Part shown: piece after piece, positions 44,198-55,242 of the stretch | How the letters are laid out: every line of letters begins with the position of its first letter | Numbering within the stretch: position 1 is the stretch's first letter | Source: Oikopleura dioica | Taxonomy: Eukaryota > Chordata > Appendicularia > Copelata > Oikopleuridae | NCBI GenBank assembly: GCA_907165135.1 | Contig: OU015568.1 | Location: 14,953,208 to 15,017,207 of the forward strand | Direction of reading: 5' to 3' | Length of the DNA: 64,000 bases | Made by a program: the position numbers and the translations under genes | Notes under the pieces: model-generated | What the model saw: only the letters and a program-made list of their open reading frames with translations | Told to the model about the DNA's origin: nothing | Database searches by the model: none

Positions 44198-44343
44198 ATT
44201 CGCTTTGTAATTTGTGCGCTTACTAACCCTTTTGCATTTATGTTTTCATCCTTTACCGTTACTAATCATCTGCTTGTAATTAAATGCAAAATTATTCGTA
44301 AATACTTGTCAATTTGTTTTACTAATAGACGTCGTAGCGGATA

Positions 44344-45296
44344 ATGAATCGATTAATCAAGGCTAAGAAACCGCGGCCGGATACTCCGATTTTCCGTTCC
44401 AAAAAGCGAGGGGTTCTCGCCGATGCTTTGGAAATGGCTTCCCAATCGCCTATCGCCGCTAAACTGTTCCAAAAGGCTACAGAGCAAGGCGAAAAGTAAG
44501 TTAACTGAATCAAAAAGAAATTATGCCTTTTGTAGTTTGCTTGGCAAGGTGATTGGATCAGCGCGAAAGGCCACGCGAGGCGCGCCATTGCAAACACTGC
44601 CACGCTGTTCTCCTATCTTCGAATATCGAGGTAAGCGGCAATTTAAAACGATTAAGAATAATAACTTGTTTTCTAGCCGGAAAACGTAAACGAACCTCTT
44701 CTGGCCGGAAATCACCAAGCTCCGCCTCGCCTCGGTACTCGCCCGAAAAGAAGAAGAAAAGAGGGCTTATCAAGCGAGCCAAAAAGCGCGCTACGCTTTA
44801 TGGAAAATCTGCGCTCCAGATTGCTAATGGTAAATCTTTAACGCCACGTTTAATTTGAATAACCGGGTTTTTAGCGGTCCGAAAAACCCACCCACATTGA
44901 TGACTACGATGCTGTGTGGGTATTATACGGCCGAGTTCAAGCTTACGCCGACAAAATTTGCGGCAATCGAGCAAGCGGCGAAGAAGCAAATTCGGCAAAA
45001 ACTCCTTCGCCAAAAAACAAAAAGCGTTGGCCATTCTTGGCATCGATCAAAAGCCAGCCGCCACTGCTGACGAGTATCCCAAAGTCGTCGCAAATGAGGG
45101 GCTGCTTTTTCCCTTCCATTACTTCGATCCAGCGCAAAAAGGTTTTTCAAATATTAACTTTCAATTTTTACAGTTTTTTATAGAAGGCAGTGCAATGATG
45201 GGCGCTCTCCCAGCTGATCACGTCTTCAAGCCAGGTCCGGAGATTTGCCACGCGCAAATGATCGATGAGCTCAAGAAGAATTTTGGTGAGAAATAA
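44344..45296 (+). CDS. Element gene 4: highly basic core-like protein with possible frameshift
   Basis: Exons 44344 to about 44500, about 44536-44630 and about 44677-44830 encode a very basic protein (MNRLIKAKKPRPDTPIFRSKK, GKRKRTSSGRKSPSS, EKKKKRGLIKRAKKR), resembling a DNA-condensing virion core protein. Splicing at the first AG (44875) gives a quick stop. Skipping to the AG at about 44941 keeps a good frame up to about 45010, after which the protein-like reading (LAILGIDQKPAATADEYPKV, GLLFPFHYFDPAQ, ending KKNFGEK) lies one base back. The switch point carries AAAAAAC (45012-45018). So the gene either uses a -1 shift, has an unseen intron, or is two genes. A short in-frame intron-like stretch lies near 45143-45184. 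Confidence 0.5.
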
Positions 45297-45415
45297 TTCT
45301 CTCTCCGTCATTTACTGCACCTTTATCACTCAATCAGTTACACATTTAACTGTTCATTTGAGCTTGATTAGAACTACACGCCCACTGACACAGTGTCAAA
45401 AAATAACACTTTAAG

Positions 45416-48031
45416 GATGTTTACGTTCCCCAACTATCGACGGCGTCGGTCGCCACCGCGCAAAGATGCTGACACGAAATCCCGCAACAAGACAAAGAGT
45501 TGCTCTGATGACGGTGCCGATGAAAACCGAAATCCCGCCATTCAGGTAAAAGAAAAGAAGTCGCGTTAATTTAATTTATTATAGGGTGGACGCACGGCAG
45601 CCATTGTTCACCCAAAGGCAACGCCTAAACGTACTCTGAAGGAGTATATCAACCCCGAGTCCCCTCCACAGCTGTCGCCGCTATCGGACAAAGGAAGTTG
45701 CAGAAAGTGATAATGATATTTTACATTTTCGAGATCATTTTCGCATCCTTTAGAAACCAAAACGTCGAGCAAGTCCAACTTTACTCGTCGACCCGGTTTT
45801 GACGATTTGCCAGTGGTTATCAAGCCCTCTTCTCGCCGGAACAGCCGACGTCGTCGGCGTGTCACTCCTGAAGCCATCCGCGCCCTTCTGGTTGGCAAAT
45901 CGTCCCAGGGACAATCGCAGAAATCGTCTCAAGAAGAGCAGAAAGAACGATCGCCTTCGCCGCCGCGAAATTGCATTGTGAGAAGAGCGTCGACTGTCGC
46001 AGGTGTTCACGAACGGCGATTTCGCCGAGAATTGTCGCCAACATCCGAGCGCTATTTTGGTGACATGCTCGACGATGCTGTTGCTGGAGTCGGGCCTTGC
46101 ATTTCTCTTGGTCATGTTTGGACCGAGAAGGAACAAGAAGAGGCTCGCCGTATTCGACGCGAAGAAGAAGCGGAAAAAGAGCGCGCCAAAAATAGCAAAG
46201 AGCGAGCTAAACGTGCCCGGGAAAATGCAAAAAAAGCTGCTGCTTCCTCCGACGAGTCGCTGCCAGAACAATTTGGTCAAATGGGCTTTCAACAGTCCAT
46301 GGTTGATGGACCAAAAGAACCAATTCCTACTCCGAGTGCGCAAGTTGTTGTTGGTGGTCGACGCGCTCCTTTTGAGCTAAACTGGACTGACGATTGCGAC
46401 GCGGCGTGCCCCGTCGATGGCAAGCCAAAACGATGGCAATTGACGCTCAAGGATCTTCAGCGAATTTTTGCAACTGCGGTGGATACCTGCGATGGCATTC
46501 CTGCGTCGCTGGCGGATACACGACTTGGCTGGTATCTTCAGCAACTCGGCAAGATCGCTAAGGTCTCTGACGATGTCTCCGAACAGCGCAAACAACTTCG
46601 GGCGCTGCTCGCGAGCCTCAACCGCAATTCGCCCCGATTTATCTGTGGCTACCCTTCGTATGGCATTCTGGAGCCTAGCAAGCCTTGGCATACATTGGGA
46701 AGTTTTTATCCTGTATTTGCCCAGGATCTTTTTGGCCGATACATTGTCCGACAACTCTACGTTTGGGCGTTCTTTGGAGACGACGATTGGCGTTTGATCA
46801 ATATCGACCAAAGCGGAGTGCTTGGCCATATCAGCAAACTTGTCGATGTGATCAACGCTCTCGGAGTCAAAACGGTCTTTCCTTGGCCGTCGAAGGAGAC
46901 GACGTCGTTTGCTGCTTACAAAGCAATGTTTTTGCTCGCTGCTGGCTTCATCCCAACAACTATGAAACAGCCATACGCTCTCGAAGCTTCAATGGCAAAT
47001 GAGCAGGTTATATTCCCCCAAAAATAAATTCCATTTTAATTTAATTTAGACCTTCAAAATTCTTTGCCTTGGCGACGAAATCAAGCAGCCTCCTTGCGCA
47101 AAACAACTTCGCGCTATCGAACGATCCCTTGAACTCCGAATTTGGCGATCGGTTCCGGAGTGTATGAATGCTGTTTACCATCTCGAAGCAAAGAAGCAGC
47201 ATGCGACCGACTCTTCGGAGGAGCTCTGGACGTTGACCTTCGGAGAGCTTCAAAAGCGTCTCAATCGGTCAATTGGGATCAACGCGTTGTCTCGTCAACG
47301 CAACCTCACAAAAGCGCAAGTCGGAGAGCTTGCGCTTATTCGCGCAATGGATGCAGTCTACGATGCTCTGCCTCCCATTTTCACCAACTTCAAATTTGGT
47401 GTCACGGATGAATTGGTGGCCATGTTTCTGTTTGGCAATACGATTTTGCCGCCGACCGAGGATCCAAATTTCCTCCATTTAGTACGTAAAATTTAATTAT
47501 TTAATAGTAATTAATTTTATTTTAAAGTTTGGCGTTGTGGATCCGATTACTGCTGGTCTCGCGGATTTCTACATGCGTGGCGAGGTCAGATGCGAGGATT
47601 ATATCGCAGCAGTGGACTCTGCAAAGAAAACGCGAGAGGCCGTCTTGGATGAGCTCTTTCAGAATATGCTCGACATGGACGTCTTTGGGATCAAAGAAAA
47701 CGATCTCATTGACACTAACGTTCGCAACGCTGGACCCGATGAAGACTCATCTTTGTCTTCGGAAGCAGAACGCCGTCGAGATCTTGCAGTCATTGAGCCA
47801 TTTTCGACTTCCATGTCTTCGTCCGCGACTCAGGCCCGGGGCGAAAAGAAAAAGAAGGACAAAAAAGCTGACAAGAATGGCCCTCGATCGTCCTTTGGAG
47901 CGTCCCAGCTTGGTGCGCAAACTCTTGATACGGTTAGCGAAAGCTCCTTCCCCACCTGTGACCCCTTCAAAGAAGCCGTCATTTCTTTGGTCAGCAGCGA
48001 CAGCAGCTCTTCCGAATCCGACGCCGGCTAA
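45416..48031 (+). CDS. Element gene 5: large protein (about 800 aa), unknown
   Basis: Exons 45416 to about 45546, about 45587-45702, 45754-47006, 47050-47481 and 47528-48031. The start is basic (FPNYRRRRSPPRKD, SSRRNSRRRRRVTPE), then comes an Arg/Glu/Lys/Ala coiled coil (EKEQEEARRIRREEEAEKER), then a large folded-looking part (FELNWTDDCDAACPVDGKPK, RFICGYPSYGILEPSKPWH, FYPVFAQDLFGRYIVRQLYV, VFPWPSKETTSFAAYKAMFL, VTDELVAMFLFGNTILPP), and an acidic Ser-rich tail. The second intron only keeps frame with a GA donor (45703) and AG acceptor; the GT four bases later leads to an early stop. It is the largest plus-strand gene, so a major structural protein is possible, but I see no capsid signature. 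Confidence 0.65.
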
Positions 48032-48129
48032 AAATAAAAATTTCCGCTTTATGATGTAAACTTGCACAAGTTTTTTCCATAAAAGGAAATTTAAAAAATG
48101 TTATTGTTTTGTTATTTTTTAGACAATTA

Positions 48130-48555
48130 ATGGGATCGAGTCAAAGGCTTTTTATTTTCGCAGCTGCTGTCGCAGTTGTCGGACCGTATGATATCTCGGA
48201 TTGTTTACAAGTTCATGGCTCGCCGTGGGTAGCGCATGAAATTTATTGCGATCCAGAGTTAGGACATGCGTACAGCGATCATTGCAGAGATACACCGGAT
48301 TCGACAACACCTGTGAGTACTACGAGCAGTACTACAACGTCAAGCGAGTCTACTACTACTACTTCGACGACTACGCCAGAGCCGACTACAACGAGCACAA
48401 GTGAAAAAACGAACACTGCTACGATAAAACCTCCACCTCCAGTGCCTTCATCCACTTCCAAGACCTCTTCTTCCACGAATTCGCCGATTCCATTGCCGGA
48501 GCCAACAATTTCCCCGGAAGAAAAGCAAAATGACTCAATGTATGTTAAGATATAA
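48130..48555 (+). CDS. Element gene 6: secreted or membrane mucin-like Thr-rich protein
   Basis: From the first ATG the protein starts MGSSQRLFIFAAAVAVVG, a signal peptide, then a short Cys-containing segment (SDCLQVHGSPWVAHEIYCDP, DHCRDT) of about 40 residues that recalls a small chitin-binding-type module, then about 75 residues of Ser/Thr/Pro typical of O-glycosylated mucin. It ends MYVKI. Further 3' exons cannot be excluded. Not recognised. Confidence 0.5.
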   Translation: MGSSQRLFIFAAAVAVVGPYDISDCLQVHGSPWVAHEIYCDPELGHAYSDHCRDTPDSTTPVSTTSSTTTSSESTTTTSTTTPEPTTTSTSEKTNTATIKPPPPVPSSTSKTSSSTNSPIPLPEPTISPEEKQNDSMYVKI

Positions 48556-48845
48556 GGGTATACTTGAGAACAATGTCATATTTTTTTGCATGGTATAAGT
48601 AAATTTTTTGTTAAATAACTTTTTATGTGTTCAAGTTTTAAAACTTGCTAGGTGCCACATGGCAATTTTAGTATACCATGCGATCAAAGTACACCTAGCA
48701 ACTTTTGATACCATGCAATTCTAATTTTTATTTTTGAGTTTAAAATTTGGGAAATGAGGAGAACTCCATGGGCCATTAGTTTAAATAGTGACGAAAATTA
48801 TGGAAACGTTAATCCTTTTGAACTTTTTCTTTGTGCTAGAATTAA
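48556..48845. repeat. Intergenic region with a cluster of inverted repeats
   Basis: Several short arms face each other: TTGCTAGGTG/CACCTAGCAA around 48645-48700, and GCATGGTAT near 48588 with ATACCATGC near 48677 and 48710. The stretch is AT-rich and sits between two element genes. A transcription-control or replication-related structure is possible. Confidence 0.55.
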
Positions 48846-50588
48846 AGTTTCCATCATTCTCGGAAATTAGCATTTATTATTCCATGGAATATTTTCATAA
48901 TCCCAAAACACGTGATTTTGCCTTATGGAATTTTAAGTTTTCTACGAATTCTATGGATTTTTGCCGCTATTATTGTTGGTCTTGGATTTTGTCCTGTGAT
49001 GTGCTTGAAGTACAAGTACCGACACGAATCAATACCAAAGATCATTCGTGTTTGGAGCCGTCAACTGCGTGACTTTATGTTGGATTTGATATTTTTCCCC
49101 TTTGATTTTGTTGCATACTACTGTTGCAACAAGCAAAGCGGTCAAGAAAATCAAATCATTTGGGGAGCGCGAAGAGCAGAACGTCTTTTGTACTTTTGCC
49201 CCCCGTGCTGCCGAGAAGAACGACGTCCAGGCGAGATTTTGGAAGAAATCGTTCAATTTAGCCGCAACAGTAGTCGATACGGAAGTGGCAGCCGTATTTA
49301 CCACGGAGAATTCAGCGGCGGTCGATATGCAGGTATTTTCTTTTAATGTTTTCAAAGACTAAATTACGCTTTAGCAAACCGATCTACGCGGCACATGCGA
49401 CGGGACGATCGGTACTTTCAAGCGCAGCAGCAGCGGAATGCCGCAAGTACTCTTCAATATCAGCGTTTGGTGAATGAGCAGGAAAGAACTCGACGGGAAG
49501 CGACTCGTCAACGGGAAGAACAAACCCTACAACATCAAGATCAGCAGAGGCTTCAACAACGACTCGAAGAGCTTGAAATGGAAGAGCGACGGCAGCAGCA
49601 GCAGCAGCCAAGCACTTCTCAAGCTCAGTCTCAACAAAAACCACCGCGACCTGTTAGACCAAAGCAATGTGCGCCTCCTCGTCGTTTCAGCTGGCTCCCC
49701 AATCGCTCGAGAGACAATGATGATGACGAAAGCGATAATCCTGGTAACTGGTCAACTGCCAGTTCTAATAACAGAAGCGCATCTCGTGGCAGCTCTTTGT
49801 TCCGCTTGTTTTCCTTTAGGAAAAAAAAATCTTCGGGCGGTCCAAACGATTCTCCAGAGGGGTCAATTGTCCGTGAAACGACAACACTCTCAGAGCAAAC
49901 TCCGCCGGAGCGACGACCGTCTATTCCAGACGAAAGCCCACCAACGTATGCATCAATTAATTTCGATGGACCTGCAACGCGAGATCGTCACCACCGACAA
50001 GAAGAATTTCAACTCTCAATTACAACTGATGAGTCCGATGTCGAAGAATACGAATCGCCGAAAATGACAGGTGCTCAAGCAGCCGCGGAAATGGACAAGC
50101 AGTGGAAGCGATCGACACTCTCAATTTGTAGTGAAAAAAGCAGCTCTAGCAGCGATATTTCAGCAACTACAATGAGCGAGTTGGAGCGTCTTAATCCAAT
50201 CTCTTCCGAGAAAAATAACGAAGATGGTAAACAAGAAAAGGAAGAACCTGCTTCGCCTTCACAAGAAGACAACACCGATCAAAAGAAGGAAGTAAAAGCA
50301 GAGGCGGAAGAAGGGGATAAGCACGAATCGACATTTGAGGCTCCAGTCAATACATCTACTCCAATCTCAGCTGTCCGTGTAAATCCTCGATTGAACCATC
50401 TAAAACGCCGCGAGATGCCAGTACCTCCGAGTCCACTTGCTTCAAACAGCTTCGATGGTCGTCTGAATACAATCATCGAAGATTCTTCCGATGAGGCAAG
50501 TGTAGTAAAAAACGCGCTGGATCGACTAGACATTACAGTGTCAGTGCGCTTTTTCCGTCGGGCTTTTCCACTTGGCTTGACGCACGGT
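48846..50588 (+). CDS. Element gene 7: membrane protein with coiled coil and PPxY motif
   Basis: The frame opens at 48846; no ATG precedes the membrane segment, so the 5' exon or start is unresolved. A helix (ILPYGILSFLRILWIFAAII) is followed by amphipathic and Cys-rich parts (YYCCNKQ, FCPPCCREERRP), a short intron (about 49333-49374), a Gln/Arg/Glu coiled coil (QDQQRLQQRLEELEMEERR), and a long acidic Ser-rich disordered tail. The tail contains SPPTYAS at about 49936-49953, a PPxY motif of the kind that recruits NEDD4-type ubiquitin ligases in budding viruses. The final codons run into a tandem repeat, so the true end may differ. Not recognised. Confidence 0.6.
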
Positions 50589-50826
50589 TAGTGATTCGAC
50601 CGGATGGCTTAGGGTGAGCTGTTGCGGTTACCCCACAGATGCTGTGGCAATCCTTAAATATCCGTTTCCATTCAAACCAGGGTGGTTTTTTCCATCACAT
50701 ATGGTCCCCTGACCTTTCCGTCGAGGCTTACTTTTTCCGTCGGGCTAGTGACTGGACAAGATGGCTCCGTGGTTTCCATACAGATGCAGTGACGATCCGG
50801 AAAGTTATATTTCCATCCTAACCAGT
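50549..50826. repeat. Imperfect tandem duplication of about 180 bp
   Basis: TTTTTCCGTCGGGCT at about 50549 recurs at about 50731, and both copies continue with related sequence (GGATGGCT/AGATGGCT, CCACAGATGC/CATACAGATGC, ATATCCGTTTCCATTC/TTATATTTCCATCC). It covers the last codons of gene 7 and the gap behind it. Confidence 0.6.
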
Positions 50827-51132
50827 GCATTCGTTCACTACACTTGTACTTTCCGTTTTACTAGACTAGAATCTTAAAATCGCAATTGCAGCTTTGAAAT
50901 TAGAATACACACCTAAACCCTTGTAAAACTTTCCACTTGAAAGGCTATCAGATCGCCCGCACCTAATATCGATCAAAATCGCGCGCGAAATTTGTACTTG
51001 AAACATCAAATGTTTTTACCGGATATTGATATTGTTTTATGGTTAGATTGATCTCGCGGGAGTACCTAGTGGGCACAACTGCCATAAACCCTTTTTATAT
51101 AGCAGATCAATTTAGAGTAGAGTCAAACAAAA
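50827..51132 (+). promoter_or_regulatory. Gap before element gene 8 with a TATA-like box
   Basis: TATATAG at 51096-51102 lies about 30 bp upstream of the ATG of gene 8. No gene in the rest of the interval. Confidence 0.45.
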
Positions 51133-52573
51133 ATGATTGTCCCTGTTGAGCAAATCAAACCACAAAAAAAGGGCGTCGCCAAAAAAGTTGCGAGATTTTT
51201 TAAACGCCAATTTGCTACATATCAATACCCGGTGAAGGAAATCAATCGAAAAGCACTCTGGATCGACACTCATGCCAATACAAACCTCGGAGCCATGACT
51301 AAAGCGTCCGTCAAAGCAGTCACGAATGTTCCACCATCAAGCCCTCAAGTTAACCCAAAAGCGTTCGGACTGACCCCGCTCGTGACCAAAGAGGAGCCGC
51401 CAATGTATTCCCATTTCTCCGACGAAACGCTAAAATATGCCACAATAAGAAGGTCCTATTCTGTTCGATGCCGCACGGCTTCTCGATTCTACTAACAAGC
51501 GTTTCACTTGCTCTCATTTTTCTTATTTTACAGCCATTTGCCCTAACTATGCTTGCGATTTCCCTCAATAAATTATTCTGAAAAACCCAAGTGTTTTGTT
51601 AAGGAAAGCGATGTTAAAGATTCACCAACTTTGACCAAGCTGCTCGACGAGACCCGTGCAAGATACAAGGCGATGAAGGAAGACACGGTCAAGGGCGAGA
51701 CAAAGCCGTATGCCAGCCTTACTGCGGATAGCCCTATGACGCTTAAATTCAAAAGTGCAGCTGCGGATAAACTGTTGGGGGCGGCCAATGAAAAAAACCC
51801 GGTTTTAATGTCACAAGCTGCGTCAGTTTCCGTCAGTCACCAAAAAGACAACGTGGCGGACAAGGAAAATATGAAGCCGCTTCGCCAAGATCTGAACTCG
51901 AACTACACTGAAAGCCTTATGCATGTGACCCCGAGCGATGATGAGTTTTTCAGCTTTGATAGCATCACCTCGCCCGCCGAATTTTCTAAAAGGTACTGTT
52001 TGGTTTCTGTTGTAATGTTATTTACATTACTTTTAATTAGTCTTATGGCGCCTTCTCGATTCACGCCGCGGGATTTCAAGATCGCTGACTGTTCGAAATC
52101 TGCCCCGAAAAAAGAGGCAGCGGAGGAAGAGAGCGATGATAGCGATGTGGACGTGGTCACCGACGCTCAAGTAAAACATGAGCCACAGGATAAAGATGAG
52201 TCGTCCAGCCAAGGCTCGTCGCAGTTTGGCTCTGTTGAAACACGTTCGACTGAATCGAGCGGAGCGCCTTCGAATTTGTCGTTTATTACTTCGACGGCTT
52301 CGGTTAATACTGCTTCTACAACGTCGACCACGAGCACAAAAACCACGACCACGTCAAAAAGCTCCGCGTCGTCGATTTCGACTCTGTATTCAGATGACTC
52401 ATCGTCATCGAAACCAAAACGGTAATTCTTTCTTTAAATACCCAATTCTAAATTATTTTAGCCGACGCTCTCCACTTGAACGGCAAAATTCAATTCGAAA
52501 ATCGCGACGCACAACTGCCGGACAGCCCCCAAATCGTTTTGGCTACACTCACGCGGATCATTTTGCAAAATAA
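51133..52573 (+). CDS. Element gene 8: basic then acidic/Ser-rich protein with PPxY motif
   Basis: The first exon (51133 to about 51455) starts MIVPVEQIKPQKKGVAKKVA, is basic (KKVARFFKRQFATYQYP), and contains EEPPMYSHF at 51391-51414, a PPxY motif. The next open stretch (from about 51553) reads VKESDVKDSPTLTKLLDETR and turns acidic (EEESDDSDVDVV) and Ser/Thr-rich, with two short introns (about 51992-52039 and about 52422-52461) and a basic end (ERQNSIRKSRRTTAGQPPN). I cannot define the junction between 51455 and 51580, so this may be one gene or two neighbours. No family is recognised. Confidence 0.5.
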
Positions 52574-52823
52574 TTTTTACCACATTTTCTCTGTGCAGTA
52601 GCTGTTAGGTTTTTAAAAATTGTTATTTTCTATGTAGCTCCCAGTGCCTAATTGTTACAGAAGTAGCAGCAGCAGCTTCATCTGATGATAGCTCCATCTA
52701 ACGCCTCGTCTCACTTTCCCCCTCTTCCAAAATGATTAAAATGCTTTAGTCTCGCAACTTTTCACTGCACACTCACATACTTTACCGGAAATAAAGCCGA
52801 AAATGTGTCAATGAATCGTCATA

Positions 52824-53912
52824 ATGCAAAACACTCATTTTTTCAAGAAGCAGCAAGAGGACCCATTGTCAGCAGTAACGACTACTATGACAAAAGCCAA
52901 CGTAGTAACAACCGCCAACAACGGTCAGCAACACCGTGCCAGCAGCAATTTTTCACGGGCAGTCGGAACGGTACCAATTTACCAATTACCAACGCCCCAT
53001 CAATCGCGAACTTCGATTCTCCCGTCACGTCCGGTACGATACCCAGTTCCGGCGTTCCAATCCCCAAATTCGCAAATCCCTCCGGCGAAAATCGCATGCC
53101 AAGCTCGCCCAATAAGAGCACGACCGGAGCTAGTCAGCATGGACCCCGTAATTCGTTTATTAAGTCGAAAATTAAAACAAGACTCCATCGTTCAGAAAAG
53201 AACCATTCAAGCGATATCTTCCTTGAGACAGGTCATTCAATCACCACCAAAACACCACGACCAGATATCCCTGCAGACAATTCAACCGCCGTCGACACCT
53301 CCTTTCAGCGAAGAATCCGACGACGGAAAGAACATTCCACTTTCTCCCGTTCCGGTCATTCAGATGAAACTCTCGTCCAGTCCATTACAGGTAATTTTCG
53401 ATTATGTAAAAAATTTTTAACGCTATTTAGAGTTGTCTCGACAGCGAAACGCTCAACAACAGTTCCGAAACAATCAACAGTCGCCACAGCAACGACCATC
53501 AAACAGAGTTGCTAGTAGAACCGAAATTACCGAGCGATCGCCTGCAGGAGGAGGAGGACAGAGAGGAGTCTCGCTGCCATCAATCGCCAATATGTTGCCC
53601 GCTATTAACAAAAATCCGAAGTTTTCCACTATCGTATCAAGTCGTTCTTCTCATAGTGAGCACAACGATTTTTCTTTGCTTCGCCATGCTTCTGATGGGT
53701 TACGCTCTGGGAAAATTAATAATTCCACAGTCGATTCCGGAGCCTCCACCTCAACTACCAGACAGAGCTCCCGACGGCTCGATACTTATCCCCAGCAAGT
53801 ATACGGAAGTGCTGATAAATCTTTTGAATACACTTCAAAGCGGTAAAATTACTTTAAATGCCACTATCTATCTTCAAATTTAGACTACGAATTTGCGTTT
53901 CCGAGAAAATAA
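52824..53912 (+). CDS. Element gene 9: membrane protein with long Pro/Ser N-terminal part
   Basis: Three exons: 52824 to about 53390, about 53431-53840, 53884-53912. The N-terminal half is Gln/Pro/Ser-rich and disordered (HQSRTSILPSRPVRYPVPAF). The second exon has an acidic Cys-containing stretch, a helix (VVLLIVSTTIFLCFAMLLMG) and a short Pro-rich outside part (PEPPPQLPDRAPDGSILIP). It ends DYEFAFPRK. This frame is preferred over the overlapping 52805-53515 frame because only it continues through the introns into the helix. Its stop (53910-53912) lies 2 bases before the ATG of the next gene. Not recognised. Confidence 0.6.
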
Positions 53913-53914
53913 AC

Positions 53915-55224
53915 ATGGAAAGTGATCGTTATGATCGTGAAATGCGCAATGCTATTTATGGCGAAGTTTTAAATGGTCAAGGATTCTTTACTCGAAATGC
54001 AATGGATTTTTCTACAGTTGCTGACTCTTTAACCTCTCCACAAACAATATTACAGAATCCATGGCGAAGAGAGTTGTTCCTTAAGACCACCGCTTCCGAC
54101 TGGCAAATAATCAAGAATCGAGTATTTGTAGATCCTGTTGCAATGGGTTTCGTTCTTCAATACGAAGACTCATCGGTTGAAAGTGTGCTCAAGAAACAAA
54201 CGTCTTTAAATGGGAATAACGCTCTTGAATCTCGCCTAGTCCCAACACTGAGCAATGATAATTGTTATCTTTCGACAAAAAAATCAAATTTGACAACTGC
54301 TGACGAAGTAAACGACACTGACGATTATTGTCTTCAATCGGAATATCCTGATAAATTTGACACCTACTTGATATCCATAGACTCACTGCTTGGAAATATT
54401 AAGTGGGAAACTGCATCAGGGGCGTTATCATATCTGGAATTCTACTATGCGCTTCTGGACCCGACGTATCGAACTTTTATCGAAAATGGCGAAGTATGTT
54501 CAACCTTGGTGTCAAACACATTGACAAATATCAATCCATCGCTGCCGACGAGTTTCTACAATTTGTCAAAGACACCTCCAAGAACCGTTCCAAAGCAGTC
54601 TCATCCGCGCAACGATTTGGGCTACGATTTTCATCATGGAATGACCATTACTCGTGAATTGGTTTCGCTTATTGCTTCATTTTCAACGCAGAGTTACTGT
54701 ATTGCTAAAAAGCACTTAGCTGATGCGGCTTTTGATGCTTTTAAATCAGCAAAATTTGAAAAGGACATACTAAACTTTCAAAACGAAAACAATGCTGACG
54801 ATATTGATGATGTTAGCAAAGGAAGCACGAACACCACTGCTGGGGATGATGAAAAATCGTCAAAAACGCAGATGCGTAAAAGTGCGCGTCTTGATGAAAA
54901 GCGTCGCGATAATCAAGTTAAAGAAATGAAACGACTGGCTTTTGAAGCTTATTTCGACATGTGCAACGATTCAAAAAGATCCACTGTTGATGAAGGGGAA
55001 ATAGAAGAGCCAACTGTTCCCATCAACGAGAAAAACTACGATTACGATTCAAGCCCTTTCTTTTTAACGTCAAAGTATTTTGAAGAAACCGATCTTTTCA
55101 AGTATCTTTCGCTGTTGGGCAAAACCGCATCCTGTGTCTTTTCGTTTTATAAACCGTGTCCATTGTTGCGTCCCGATGATGCAGACAGCCAAGAGCTTAT
55201 GAAAAACTTCCGCATGCGTTACTA
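53915..55224 (+). CDS. Element gene 10: 436-aa intronless protein, unknown
   Basis: One uninterrupted frame starting MESDRYDREMRNAIYGEVLN and ending MKNFRMRY. It looks like a folded soluble protein: FLKTTASDWQIIKNRVFVDP, ALSYLEFYYALLDPTYRTFI, LGYDFHHGMTITRELVSLIA, then a charged linker (MRKSARLDEKRRDNQVKEMK) and a C-terminal domain (YFEETDLFKYLSLLGKTASC). No membrane segment, signal peptide or known motif is present. It is one of the few intronless genes of the element. It sits in a tight cluster: 2 bases after gene 9 and 18 bases before gene 11, suggesting a polycistronic unit. Candidate virion component, but unproven. Confidence 0.7.
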
Positions 55225-55242
55225 AACGACTGGCGAATTGGA

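Noticed and set aside
52805-53515. 236-codon frame overlapping element gene 9
   Set aside because: It cannot be carried through the gene 9 introns into the membrane segment; the frame starting at 52824 can. Kept as shadow rather than second dual-coding case.
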